Source: Lysinibacillus halotolerans | GTDB lineage: Bacteria > Bacillota > Bacilli > Bacillales_A > Planococcaceae | Reading direction: 5' to 3' | Length of the DNA: 64,000 nt | Assembly: GCF_003711845.1 (NCBI RefSeq) | Contig: NZ_RHLQ01000014.1 | Location: forward strand, 1 to 64,000 | Shown: in pieces, positions 52,671-60,890 of the stretch | How positions within the stretch are numbered: position 1 is the first letter of the stretch | Layout of the letters: the number at the start of each line of letters is the position of its first letter | Made by a program: the position numbers and the translations under genes | Notes under the pieces: model-generated | What the model was told of the DNA's origin: nothing | Seen by the model: the letters and a program-made list of their open reading frames with translations, nothing else | Database searches by the model: none

Positions 52671-53533
52671 TTAGTCTAGTACGTCCTTTTAGTAATGAAA
52701 CTATTCCCTTTATCGTACAAGTTGGTGTTGGAGGTACAGGCAGTAATGTAGTACAACTTGTTTCTCAAATGTTATCAATTACAGGCAAGCACCATGTCTA
52801 CGTATTGACTGACCCCGATTTAATTGAAGAGAAAAATAAAGGCAACCAATTATTTATCGACGGAGAAGAAGGTTTACCAAAGGCAGAAGTATTAGCTGAA
52901 AGGTATTCGCAGTCATTTGGATTAAACCTCTGGTCTTATACTAATCACTATATTGAGAGTGTCGAAGCGTTAAAAAGTTTATTTCAAGTTGATTATACTA
53001 ACGCGTTAGAAGCCACTTCATATTACTTACCCATTCTAGTTGGTTGCGTAGATAATAACTACTCAAGAAAAATTATGAATCAATTTTTCGATAGTGTGCC
53101 TACATGTATCTATTTAGATGCTGGTAATGAATCAGTTGAGGTTCCTTCAGATTGGCAAACGAGACCTATCGAACAATGGAATGAAGCAGAAAAAGAAGCT
53201 TATTACAATAGCGGTTATAGCGGACAAGTTGTTGTTGGAGTGAAAATTGACAACAAAGTTCTACAAGAACCTGTTGTGAAAATGTTTCCTGATATTTTAG
53301 AGGATACAGATACGATTGCTCCAAGTGAGTTATCTTGCGCGGAATTATCAGCAAGTGAGCCACAACGACTAATCACAAATAAATTTGCAGCATTATCAAT
53401 TGCTAACGTGATCCAAGAGGTATTGTTTGAGAAAACCATTACTCATCATATGACATTGTTCCATGCAAAAAAAGGATATATGCGAAGCATAAAAAAACAA
53501 GAATGTGAGGACTTATTAAATGGACAAATTTAA
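52667..53533 (+). CDS. ThiF/E1-like adenylating-fold protein
   Basis: A 288-aa protein with the E1/ThiF nucleotide-binding start (FIVQVGVGGTGSNVVQLVSQ). TDPDLIEEKNKGNQLF follows the usual D-x-D-x-V/I-x-x-x-N-L-N-R region, and VGCVDNNYSRKIMNQFF is the conserved D-N block. It resembles the ThiF-like protein of PRTRC-type plasmid/ICE clusters. The catalytic cysteine of true E1s is not evident to me. ATG overlaps the preceding remnant; the next gene overlaps by 14 bp. Substrate unknown. Confidence 0.8.
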   Translation: MISLVRPFSNETIPFIVQVGVGGTGSNVVQLVSQMLSITGKHHVYVLTDPDLIEEKNKGNQLFIDGEEGLPKAEVLAERYSQSFGLNLWSYTNHYIESVEALKSLFQVDYTNALEATSYYLPILVGCVDNNYSRKIMNQFFDSVPTCIYLDAGNESVEVPSDWQTRPIEQWNEAEKEAYYNSGYSGQVVVGVKIDNKVLQEPVVKMFPDILEDTDTIAPSELSCAELSASEPQRLITNKFAALSIANVIQEVLFEKTITHHMTLFHAKKGYMRSIKKQECEDLLNGQI

Positions 53534-53843
53534 GGTTAATCAAAAAGTCTATTACGCAATGAAAGAACTTGAATCTTGGGTTGGTGTAGATAAACACCGG
53601 AGTGAAAAGGTATTAAAAATCGCTGAACTACTAGCGTATGGATATGAAGTTGAGCATACCTCTGAAGAACAACTGATTAATTGGTTTAAAAACTCTAAAG
53701 AGAAATTAGATAAATTAGAAGTAATGAGTGTTGATCATTTTGATGAAGATTCTCGAAAAGAACACTTTACAACTCTTGATTATCACCGTGTAGAGGTTGC
53801 AACTTTAAGTGCTGTTTTAAACATGCTAAAAATTAATGTCTAG
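53520..53843 (+). CDS. Hypothetical protein coupled to ThiF-like gene
   Basis: A 107-aa helical protein. It overlaps the ThiF-like gene by 14 bp and starts with ATG (KFKVNQKVYYAMKELESWVG). Acidic and helical (EHTSEEQLINWFKNSKEKLD). No family recognised. Its coupling suggests that it works with the ThiF-like protein. Confidence 0.6.
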   Translation: MDKFKVNQKVYYAMKELESWVGVDKHRSEKVLKIAELLAYGYEVEHTSEEQLINWFKNSKEKLDKLEVMSVDHFDEDSRKEHFTTLDYHRVEVATLSAVLNMLKINV

Positions 53844-53945
53844 GAAGCAATTAATCGTTATTCCTGATTAAACCTTATTCATAGTGGAAATATGCAGATA
53901 ATAGCTACAAAAGCTTAATGTTCAGTTAAGAACGGAGGAATTAAA

Positions 53946-54104
53946 ATGAAATTAGTAATAAGAGAAACACTTGAAAGAATTATAGATTTAGAAGGATATG
54001 AAAGTAAAGAAGAAGCATTAGCGGAATTAAAACGTGCTTATAAAAACGAAGAAGTTGTTTTAGATTCGGACGATTTTGTTCATGTTGAATTTGAAGCATG
54101 TTGA
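53946..54104 (+). CDS. DpnD/PcfM-like small protein
   Basis: A 52-aa protein (MKLVIRETLERIIDLEGYES, then EEVVLDSDDFVHVEFEAC). The pattern of an opening strand, E-S-K-E-E-A, and V-L-D-x-D-D-F-V-x-V-E-F is that of DpnD/PcfM proteins, often found on conjugative elements and beside restriction genes. The start follows CGGAGGAA. It is the last gene before a terminator. Role unknown. Confidence 0.75.
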   Translation: MKLVIRETLERIIDLEGYESKEEALAELKRAYKNEEVVLDSDDFVHVEFEAC

Positions 54105-54116
54105 GGTGAAAAATGA

Positions 54117-54146
54117 GGACTGCAATAATGCAGTCCTTTTTATTTA
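54117..54146 (+). terminator. Terminator after DpnD-like gene
   Basis: GGACTGCA pairs with TGCAGTCC around AATA, followed by a T-run. Confidence 0.9.
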
Positions 54147-54180
54147 AATTGGTGATTTTCGACTACTCTCTAAATAATCA

Positions 54181-54564
54181 TTACTCTACCGGAACCGCTG
54201 GAATTATTTTATCTGCTCTAGGAATTGGAGTAGGATAAGGACTACCAACCTCAGCAGAACTATCATAAGAAGGTGTTGTTTCATGGATATACTTTAGTGC
54301 TTCTTTATATTGTTTTCTTTGCAGCTCTTCAAATTGATTTGGAGACATATTTGATACACTTTTATAAAATTTTTCTTTATCTTCATCTGAAACATACATT
54401 TTTATTCCATATTCATTACTAAGCTTTTCTAAAATTTTCACATATGGAATAATGGCCAAATCAATATCATTATTGTTGTCTTTTGTTTTTGCATTAGGAG
54501 TAGAAGTTGAACAAAATACAGATACTAGCAAAAGGGCTAATGAAATATTCAATATTTTCTTCAT
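54181..54564 (-). CDS. Small secreted protein, paralogue A
   Basis: A 127-aa exported protein with a signal peptide (KKILNISLALLLVSVFCSTS). The mature part has YVKILEKLSNEYGIKMYVSD, then MSPNQFEELQRKQYKEALKY. The same Y-x-x-I-L-x-K-L-S-x-E-Y-G pattern and M-S-x-x-x-F-E-x-x-x-R block occur in the gene at 54684-55296, so the two are tandem paralogues. Proteins of this shape are common in Bacillaceae; function unknown. Start after AAGGAGATA. Confidence 0.7.
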   Translation of the reverse strand: MKKILNISLALLLVSVFCSTSTPNAKTKDNNNDIDLAIIPYVKILEKLSNEYGIKMYVSDEDKEKFYKSVSNMSPNQFEELQRKQYKEALKYIHETTPSYDSSAEVGSPYPTPIPRADKIIPAVPVE

Positions 54565-54645
54565 GTTTTATCTCCTTTTTATTACTCATTATAAATCATT
54601 TTAATAAAAATTAAACAAATTAATTCGAAATATCTGGAAAATTTT

Positions 54646-54678
54646 AAAAACAGACATACTTAAAGCATGTCTGTTTTT
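54646..54678 (-). terminator. Terminator of the 54684-55296 gene
   Basis: AAAAACAGACAT pairs with ATGTCTGTTTTT across a 9-base loop; T-run on the minus strand. Confidence 0.85.
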
Positions 54679-54683
54679 AATTG

Positions 54684-55296
54684 TTAATTCGCGTAGAATG
54701 TTAAATTTGCAGTTAAAGCATAAGCAAGCGCAACTCCATTTGCATCTTCTGGATGACCATAAAGTGTGACTTTACAACTTTTTCTATCACTACTTAAACT
54801 ATGAAATTTTCTATCAACTTCCCAATGAAAACCGGAATGAGACCAAGTTGTACCATATGAATTAATACTTTGATATGTGAAAGTTCCTGGGTTTCCTGTA
54901 GAGCTAAAAACAGTTGATTTTAAATAAGCTGAAGTGTTGTAACTTAAAGATTTGTATTGTGTAATATTTTCAGTTATAGATAAAGGAGTAACTATTGGGT
55001 TTTGAATTAGTATCATTGAGATCTTGTTTTAAGTATTCTTGATACTGTTCTCTTTGTTTTTTCTCAAATTCTTCAATACTCATATTCTTTACTCTGTCAT
55101 AAAAATAATCTTTCTTTTCCGGATTAATATAAAATTCCACTCCATATTCCTTTGAAAGTTTATTTAGTATTTCTTCATACTCACTTAAGGGTGCTGTTTG
55201 CGTTTCAATTTGGCTTGCGGATGCATATGAATTTAAAGATAGAGAAACGCCTATCCCCATGAATAGTGCAAATACTAATTTAAAAACGTGTTTCAT
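54684..55296 (-). pseudogene. Secreted protein gene, paralogue B, frameshifted
   Basis: From ATG 55296 (HVFKLVFALFMGIGVSLSLN signal peptide), the frame reads EYEEILNKLSKEYGVEFYIN and MSIEEFEKKQREQYQEYLKQ. A frameshift then occurs near 55010-55030, in AAAACCC. The next frame continues PIVTPLSITENITQYKSLSY to TANLTFYAN at 54684, a beta-rich domain with WSHSGFHWEVDRKF. Paralogue A lacks this second domain. One indel breaks the gene; a sequencing error is possible. Confidence 0.75.
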
Positions 55297-55543
55297 ATAA
55301 ACAACCTCCAAGTAAAAAATTTACCCTAAAATGGTATTAATTGTATTTTAATGTAAAATTTTTAATTTTCAATATTGTAATAATTACTATTATTCAAAGA
55401 CTAGGTACAAGGAGAAAGGTTAAAATATCTCAACTTATAACAATACTTTCTAAACCATTTGATTTTTTGATTCAATAGTAACGATTAGAAAAGTTAAAAT
55501 ATGATATTCTTCAGCAATTGAGCACTAATTTTGAATAAATTTA
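55297..55543. other. Gene-free stretch
   Basis: AT-rich region upstream of paralogue B; no gene or repeat seen. Confidence 0.4.
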
Positions 55544-55573
55544 AACCCCGTTCTTATTTAGACCGGGGTTTTT
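55544..55573. terminator. Stem-loop AACCCCG/CGGGGTT
   Basis: Just past the minus-strand stop at 55621. It resembles the hairpin at 17572-17600, which also precedes the homologous fragment there. Confidence 0.7.
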
Positions 55574-55620
55574 GTTTGTATGAATTTTAAAATTAGATTA
55601 TTTTACTATTATTTAATAAT

Positions 55621-56472
55621 TTATTTAGCTTGTACTGCTACATTTTCAATAACATAAGTATTTGTTGTAGAGACGTTGAAATGATTGATGAATATTGTTT
55701 TTTCATTATCCGCAACTTTAGTAGTATTCTTTAAAATATTCATAATTAACGAGATAATTTCATTTTTTTCAGCTGCAGCGATTAAATCGGATAACATGAT
55801 TTCAGCTAAAAGAGAATCACCATCCTTTTTAAATGGATTGAATTGAACTCTTCCTAACCACTGGTTATTTAAAATTGAACCTGCCCATCCATATAACTCG
55901 TACGTTAATGATTCATCATTGGGCTTTTGATACATATACACTTGTGGAGTTAAAAAATGTAATCCTTCAAAAGACGTTAATTCATTTTTATGCTCTCGGA
56001 TAATATTCTCTTCATATTTATGAATATAAGCATAACATCCACCGTAGTATGCAATTTCGTTAAATGAATTGGTAATAACCTCATATAAATCCTGATCCAT
56101 TGCAGTTAATACATCAATTGCGAATTCATTACATATTTTCACATTTAATACTTCAGGATGTTCCTTGAATAATGTACGAATTATATTGGGCATTTCCTGA
56201 ATTACTTCTTCATAAGTAATGGGTTCTTTTGGAGTTTCTAACAAGTCTTCATTTTCTTTCATTGTTTCATTCATTACAAGATATCCTTGTAAAAACATTA
56301 GATTAAACATCCTATCCAAATCATCAAAAATCCAAGAGTTTCTCTCATTATTTTCAAGATTCATCGTACATTTTTTATAATAATATATGAAAATGTTATC
56401 TATATCATTTTGAAACTCAGGTTCTTGAAACTTTTCTTTTAAAATTTTAGTGTATTTTTTTACAAGATCCAC
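55621..56472 (-). CDS. Hypothetical 283-aa protein
   Basis: A 283-aa soluble helical protein with no signal peptide. It starts GTG at 56472, directly after the TAA of the lipoprotein gene, behind GAGGAA, so it is coupled. Features: FQNDIDNIFIYYYKKCTMNL, EIAYYGGCYAYIHKYEENII and YELYGWAGSILNNQWLGRVQ. No family recognised. A 110-bp relative of its 3' end is present at 17634-17746. In this context it may serve with the lipoprotein. Confidence 0.6.
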   Translation of the reverse strand: MDLVKKYTKILKEKFQEPEFQNDIDNIFIYYYKKCTMNLENNERNSWIFDDLDRMFNLMFLQGYLVMNETMKENEDLLETPKEPITYEEVIQEMPNIIRTLFKEHPEVLNVKICNEFAIDVLTAMDQDLYEVITNSFNEIAYYGGCYAYIHKYEENIIREHKNELTSFEGLHFLTPQVYMYQKPNDESLTYELYGWAGSILNNQWLGRVQFNPFKKDGDSLLAEIMLSDLIAAAEKNEIISLIMNILKNTTKVADNEKTIFINHFNVSTTNTYVIENVAVQAK

Positions 56473-57156
56473 TTAATGTTCCTCGCTTTCATCTTCATAA
56501 CTAATTGTTGGTACATCATCTACTAATAACCATTGGCCATCTTCCAACTTAACAGTATTTTCATAATATATAGAGCTGTTATCTTCTAAAGTATATTTAC
56601 GAAAAAATACAGCTTCGTCAGCAATATCATTTTTTTCAGAAGTTGTTGTTACATACGATTTTAATTTGCTATTTAAATTATCAGTGAACAATTGTTGTAT
56701 AGTGCTAAACATGTCAATACGAGCATCTTCATCTTCTGGTAACTGTTCAATAAAATATTCATGTAAATGGGGTGTTATTAAGTCCAATAATTCTTCGCTA
56801 TCAATAGCCCCGGAATGATAATTGAAAAATACTTCTGAAATAAATGCACTAAATTCATTAATATCAGTGTATTTATCTTTCTTTTCGATTTCGATTTTTT
56901 CTAACTCTTCGACATTCACATTATCTTCGATATTTTCTACAGCATCTTCAGGTTTAACAGTCTCCATTTCCTCCATCAACTTTTTTTGTTCTTCTGAAAT
57001 CTCATCCTCTTTCTTTTCTGTTTTAGTACTTTCTTCTGCTTCCTTTATTTCTGGAATTGCATCCTCTAGACAACCGTTCAATATTGATAGAGAAAATAAT
57101 AAGCCACTTGCAATAAGTGATGTTCTTATCAGCCCTTTTTTATTAACGGTACTCAA
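56473..57156 (-). CDS. Lipoprotein of unknown function
   Basis: A 227-aa lipoprotein. The signal (RTSLIASGLLFSLSILNGC) ends in lipobox L-N-G-C. An acidic linker (EESTKTEKKEDEISEEQKKL) precedes a folded domain (FSAFISEVFFNYHSGAIDSE, then DGQWLLVDDVPTISYEDESE). TTG start at 57156 behind GGAGGGTT. It overlaps the upstream ORF by 14 bp and abuts the downstream gene, giving a three-gene minus-strand operon. Confidence 0.75.
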   Translation of the reverse strand: MSTVNKKGLIRTSLIASGLLFSLSILNGCLEDAIPEIKEAEESTKTEKKEDEISEEQKKLMEEMETVKPEDAVENIEDNVNVEELEKIEIEKKDKYTDINEFSAFISEVFFNYHSGAIDSEELLDLITPHLHEYFIEQLPEDEDARIDMFSTIQQLFTDNLNSKLKSYVTTTSEKNDIADEAVFFRKYTLEDNSSIYYENTVKLEDGQWLLVDDVPTISYEDESEEH

Positions 57157-57472
57157 AATTAACCCTCCTTAAACCAAATCGCTCATTACTTAATAAATGA
57201 ATCAGTTTCGTGTATTCGTTATCAGAAAGAAATTCGAGAAAGCGATATATTTCATAGTGCGGTCGCTTTAATTTCAAAGCTAAAACTACTATCTCCTTAA
57301 TACCGTATAATGCAAACTGAAGGTTATTTGTAGTAATGGATATACCTGTATAATCTTCAAATAAATTTGCTAAAGTTAATGCAGCTTCATTTGAAAGATG
57401 TGAATTAGGAATTCGAATAAAGTTTTTCCTTTGCTCTGCAAACAAACTAATCCAAAGCATATAAACATTCAT
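57143..57472 (-). CDS. Hypothetical protein, 5' end probably lost at the insert border
   Basis: A 109-aa frame from ATG 57472 (NVYMLWISLFAEQRKNFIRI, then LSNEAALTLANLFEDYTGIS). No RBS precedes that ATG, and the border of the insert is 13 bp away, so the real 5' end is likely missing. The frame stays open into DUF3231 DNA up to 57598, but that part is antisense to DUF3231 coding and not real. Family unknown. Confidence 0.45.
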   Translation of the reverse strand: MNVYMLWISLFAEQRKNFIRIPNSHLSNEAALTLANLFEDYTGISITTNNLQFALYGIKEIVVLALKLKRPHYEIYRFLEFLSDNEYTKLIHLLSNERFGLRRVNFEYR

Positions 57473-57485
57473 ATTGAGTAGAGAT

Positions 57486-57905
57486 GGTGAAATGGCAATA
57501 ATTTTATTGTCAAATGTCCAATCATTGACTGGTTTCATCCAAACTACTGAGGACGAAGATGTTAAAAAGTATTTTATGCAAGGAATAGAGCTTTCCAAAA
57601 AAATTATAGGCGAAACTTCTAATTTTCTTCTTGAGGATAATATCCAACCGCCTGCAACACCTGGAGGAACCGTTACAAATTCAACAATAGCTCCTTTTTC
57701 GGAAAAATTAATGATGTTCTGTAATTACCTGTTGAGTGGATTTTCCCTCGGAGGCGGTGGCTTTAGTGCAGGCTTTAGTTTACGCAATGATCTACACGCC
57801 AAAAATATGACGTTTGGTAAAGACATCTATCAATATCAAATGGACGGGGTTAAGCTCATGGTGTCTAAAGGATGGTTTGAAGAACCACCAAAAATGGATG
57901 TATAA
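57486..57905 (+). pseudogene. DUF3231 gene, 3' half
   Basis: From the GGT at 57486 the frame encodes the rest of the second DUF3231 repeat: AIILLSNVQSLTGFIQTTED, then FSEKLMMFCNYLLSGFSLGG and VSKGWFEEPPKMDV. It follows on from the half at 51564-52156 without loss or gain of codons. A TTG at 57474 could start a short ORF, but there is no RBS. Confidence 0.85.
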
Positions 57906-57977
57906 AAGAAATATAAAGACGGATTGATAATAAAATTGCTAATGGAAAAGACGTTAAGTAAGAATAGTTATTTAAAG

Positions 57978-58021
57978 ATTGGCGCTATCCTTGGAACGAG
58001 GATAAGCGCCAATTTTCTTTT
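57978..58021 (+). terminator. Terminator of the DUF3231 gene
   Basis: ATTGGCGCTATCC pairs with GGATAAGCGCCAAT (one bulge), followed by T-rich sequence. Confidence 0.85.
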
Positions 58022-58141
58022 CTAAACTGGAGTCTATAAATGATTTGGTATTTTCTTGAAACTTATTTTAAAAATTATCGTATAAAAATAAGAACATAAA
58101 AAAATTTAGACGTAATTATGTAAGTTTAAGGAGTTTTAATA

Positions 58142-58750
58142 ATGACAACCAATCGAAAATATTTCATCGCAATACTAACTGTAGTAGTCACGCTTTTAGC
58201 TGCCTGTGGCAATTCATCTGATGAGTCAAAGGTTGAATCGAACAACGAGTCATCCAATAGTAACTCGACACAAAGTGTAGATAATAATACAGCAGATACA
58301 AATGAGAATGCCGAAACGGTCACGGAAAGTGCGGACAACAGCGAGTTAAATAACCAAGAAGACAATGCTTCTAATTCATCTCTAGGGTCAACGCCTAGTA
58401 ATCAAAAGGATGAATATCTTAAGCAACTTAATGAGATGGAAGAAGCAGATCGAAATGAAGAAGCAAAAACAACGATGGTTGAAATGGAAGAACAAGAGGC
58501 GGAAAGATATAAAAAATGGGATGAATCATTGAATGAGATTTATGGGGTATTGATGGAACAGCTTAATACCAAACAGAGGGACCAATTAAGGGAAGAACAG
58601 CGGAAATGGATTGAACATAGAGATGCAACTGCAAAAGAATCATCCCTTAAATATAAAGGGGGTTCGACGGAATCATTAGAATATGTGGCAACCCAAGCAA
58701 GTCTTACGAAGGAAAGATGTTATGAGCTCGTTGCAAAATATATGAAGTAG
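58142..58750 (+). CDS. LprI-like (DUF1311) lipoprotein
   Basis: A 202-aa lipoprotein. Signal with lipobox LLAAC (FIAILTVVVTLLAAC). A long Ser/Asn/Glu-rich linker follows (residues 22-85). The C-terminal domain reads WDESLNEIYGVLMEQLNTKQ, then LREEQRKWIEHRDATAKESS and LTKERCYELVAKYM. This matches the LprI (lysozyme-inhibitor-like) family. Start ATG after AAGGAG. Confidence 0.85.
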   Translation: MTTNRKYFIAILTVVVTLLAACGNSSDESKVESNNESSNSNSTQSVDNNTADTNENAETVTESADNSELNNQEDNASNSSLGSTPSNQKDEYLKQLNEMEEADRNEEAKTTMVEMEEQEAERYKKWDESLNEIYGVLMEQLNTKQRDQLREEQRKWIEHRDATAKESSLKYKGGSTESLEYVATQASLTKERCYELVAKYMK

Positions 58751-58781
58751 TTTTGCAACTAACACTTTAAGGAGGGACTTG

Positions 58782-58946
58782 ATGAAAACATATAAAATCA
58801 TTTTATTAGCAATCTTGGCAGGTATCTATTCGGGCATATTGGATGATTTTGAACTTCATTACATGATCAGAGTACTTTTATTAATCGTTTTAGTGTTTAT
58901 AACTGGATTTGTATTAAATACTATTGGTCGTAAACCAAAAGATTAA
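58782..58946 (+). CDS. Small membrane protein, unknown
   Basis: A 54-aa protein with two short helices (KIILLAILAGIYSGILD and YMIRVLLLIVLVFITGFVLN) and a basic end (GRKPKD). Starts at ATG 58782 behind AAGGAGGGACT. 31 bp after the LprI-like gene, so co-transcription is likely. No family recognised. Confidence 0.6.
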   Translation: MKTYKIILLAILAGIYSGILDDFELHYMIRVLLLIVLVFITGFVLNTIGRKPKD

Positions 58947-59089
58947 AAGTTAATAGTTTCAACTGAAGTGCTAAACTAAATGTAAAATACTTTTTTCATA
59001 ATATAAACGGTAACTAGAAGGGAGTGAACTATGCGCAGATATCAATATTTCCAACTCACCCAATATTTGAAACGGAGGAAAGGATATTG

Positions 59090-59617
59090 ATGACAAATTT
59101 ATACACAGAAAGATTACTTTTAAGAAAAATGAGGACTACGGATTCTGCTAGTTTATTTAAAATTTGGTCGGACCCAGAAGTGGCTAAATTTATGAATATC
59201 GATCCATTCACAGAGGAAAGCCAAGCGGTAAATATGATTTCCCATCTTGATAAACTAGCTCATGATAATAAAGCGATTCGTTTTTCAATTATTAAATTAA
59301 GCACCAATGAATTGATTGGTTCTTGTGGTTATAACTTTTTAGATTTTGAAAATGAGAAGGCAGAAATAGGGTATGATATTGCGAAAGAACATTGGGGGAA
59401 TGGCTATGCACCAGAAGCAATTAGTGCCCTTGTTGAAAATGCTTTTAATACGCTGAACTTAAATAGGGTGGAAGCGAAAGTGGAGCCTGAAAATATAAAT
59501 TCCATTAAAGTTCTGGAAAAGTTGAACTTTACATGGGAAGGTACCTTAAGACAAACAGAAAAGTCAAAGGGGAAGTATATTGATCTAAAAATCTTTTCGA
59601 AACTAAAATCCGATTAA
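59090..59617 (+). CDS. GNAT acetyltransferase, RimJ-like
   Basis: A 175-aa RimJ/RimL-type acetyltransferase. It starts TNLYTERLLLRKMRTTDSAS. The acetyl-CoA loop is DIAKEHWGNGYAPEAISALV near residue 98, and VEPENINSIKVLEKLNFTWE follows. ATG 59090 follows GGAGGAAAGG; the frame opens 22 codons earlier without an RBS. Target unknown. Confidence 0.88.
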   Translation: MTNLYTERLLLRKMRTTDSASLFKIWSDPEVAKFMNIDPFTEESQAVNMISHLDKLAHDNKAIRFSIIKLSTNELIGSCGYNFLDFENEKAEIGYDIAKEHWGNGYAPEAISALVENAFNTLNLNRVEAKVEPENINSIKVLEKLNFTWEGTLRQTEKSKGKYIDLKIFSKLKSD

Positions 59618-59624
59618 CCGAATC

Positions 59625-59661
59625 GCCTATATTTCACTAAACATGAAATATAGGCTTTTTT
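59625..59661 (+). terminator. GNAT gene terminator
   Basis: GCCTATATTTC pairs with GAAATATAGGC, followed by six T. Confidence 0.9.
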
Positions 59662-59798
59662 ATTTAAGGATGGAACGCCATGGTAAATGGTTAATTTCTC
59701 CATTCTTTTCACTTTCAGCATTGCAAGTATTTTTAATCTGTCTTTTTATTGATATAATGTCTAATGTTGGAATTAGTAATGGTGAAGGAGGATGACAA

Positions 59799-59963
59799 AT
59801 GGGAGCATTAGAGTTATTAACAGGTATTATACCACTTCTTATTTTATTCATTATTTATGTCGTACCGATCGTTTTTGTGATTTGGTTTGCCCTAACGGTA
59901 ATAAAACTACAAAAGGAACAGATTCAACTATTAAAATCTATCTCTGACAAATTAAAATCTTAA
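59799..59963 (+). CDS. Small membrane protein, unknown
   Basis: A 54-aa protein with one long helix (GIIPLLILFIIYVVPIVFVI) and a charged C-terminal helix (VIKLQKEQIQLLKSISDKLK). ATG 59799 follows GGTGAAGGAGGATG. A single-span, coiled-coil-tailed peptide of the kind often seen in Bacillales; family not known. Confidence 0.6.
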   Translation: MGALELLTGIIPLLILFIIYVVPIVFVIWFALTVIKLQKEQIQLLKSISDKLKS

Positions 59964-60009
59964 TGAATTAGATTGAGTTGGAACTCTATTAAAATAATAC
60001 TAAGTATTT

Positions 60010-60046
60010 GAAGCATTTCTTTGTAATAAGAAGTGCTTTTTCTTTT
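60010..60046 (+). terminator. Intrinsic terminator
   Basis: AAGCATTTCTT pairs with AAGAAGTGCTT (one G-U), followed by a T-rich tract. Confidence 0.8.
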
Positions 60047-60171
60047 GGGATAAAATGATGGATAAATATATAGGACAATAAAAAAATGATTAAAATCAAT
60101 AATAATTTATTGTAAAACGATAAATTCTATGTTAAATTCAAATGGACAAATAATAAAGTGAGGTGCTTTTT

Positions 60172-60654
60172 ATGAAAAGAGGGTCAACACTCTTTTTAAA
60201 GACAGCCGTTGTTCTGATGGGAGTCCCAGTTCTTCTTTTGTGCATTTTTTTAGTGCCTGAGATTGCCAACTTCGCAGCAGAACTATATCCCGATCATACG
60301 TATTTAAAATATCTTGTTTTTCTTGTGATGTATGCAGCAGCCATACCGTATTACATTGCGCTGTACCAAGCTTTTAAACTGCTTAGCTATATTGATAAAA
60401 ACGATGCCTTTTCTCAAATTTCTGTAGAGGCTTTAATGAAAATAAAATATAGTGCCATTTCGATTAGTGTGATCTATGTGTTAGGGTTGCCGCTCTTTTA
60501 TCTCATCGCGGAGAGGGATGATGCTCCAGGGGTTATCCTTGTCGGATTAGGTTTAATCTTTGCTCCATTGGTCATTGCTGTCTTTGCCGCTGTGCTCCAA
60601 AGACTTTTACAAGAAGCGATCAATATGAAATTAGAAAATGATTTGACGGTCTGA
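60172..60654 (+). CDS. yoaS: DUF2975 membrane protein, YoaS-like
   Basis: A 160-aa membrane protein of DUF2975 with four helices (TLFLKTAVVLMGVPVLLLCI; YLVFLVMYAAAIPYYIALYQ; AISISVIYVLGLPLFYLIA; VILVGLGLIFAPLVIAVFAA). ATG 60172 follows GTGAGGTGC; the upstream GTG at 60163 is inside that RBS. In B. subtilis a DUF2975 protein (YoaS) sits with YozG and YoaT, the same order as here. Function unknown. Confidence 0.85.
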   Translation: MKRGSTLFLKTAVVLMGVPVLLLCIFLVPEIANFAAELYPDHTYLKYLVFLVMYAAAIPYYIALYQAFKLLSYIDKNDAFSQISVEALMKIKYSAISISVIYVLGLPLFYLIAERDDAPGVILVGLGLIFAPLVIAVFAAVLQRLLQEAINMKLENDLTV

Positions 60655-60665
60655 GGTGAAAAACA

Positions 60666-60890
60666 ATGGCAATTATTATTAATATTGACGTCATGTTGGC
60701 GAAAAGGAAAATGAGCGTAACGGAGCTTTCTGAAAAGGTTGGAATCACAATGGCGAACTTGTCGATTTTGAAAAATGGTAAAGCAAAAGCAATCCGATTA
60801 TCAACTTTAGAAGCGATTTGTAAAGCGTTGGATTGTCAGCCTGGAGACATTTTAGAATATCGAAATGATGAAGGAAACGACAATGACTAA
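60666..60890 (+). CDS. yozG: XRE-type HTH regulator, YozG-like
   Basis: A 74-aa single-domain HTH protein (NIDVMLAKRKMSVTELSEKV, then ITMANLSILKNGKAKAIRLS, and LEAICKALDCQPGDILEY). This is the YozG type that pairs with DUF2975 proteins. Start ATG 60666 after TGAGGTG. It overlaps the DUF817 gene by 8 bp. Probably controls its own operon. Confidence 0.9.
   Translation: MAIIINIDVMLAKRKMSVTELSEKVGITMANLSILKNGKAKAIRLSTLEAICKALDCQPGDILEYRNDEGNDND

Larger units (their letters stand above)
52157..57485. mobile_element. 5.3-kb insert in the DUF3231 gene
   Basis: The two halves of the DUF3231 gene join in frame when 52157-57485 is removed: ETNIT-G at 52154-52156 meets G-E-M-A-I-I-L-L at 57486. Both borders have GGT; no longer target duplication is visible. 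The insert carries a truncated primase-like zinc-finger gene, ThiF/E1-like and DpnD-like genes, small secreted proteins and a lipoprotein operon. No integrase, transposase or recombinase is seen, so it is probably a degraded or non-autonomous element. Confidence 0.8.

Noticed and set aside
57473-57598. N-terminal extension of the 57143 minus-strand ORF
   Set aside because: It lies in DUF3231 DNA and is antisense to clear DUF3231 coding.
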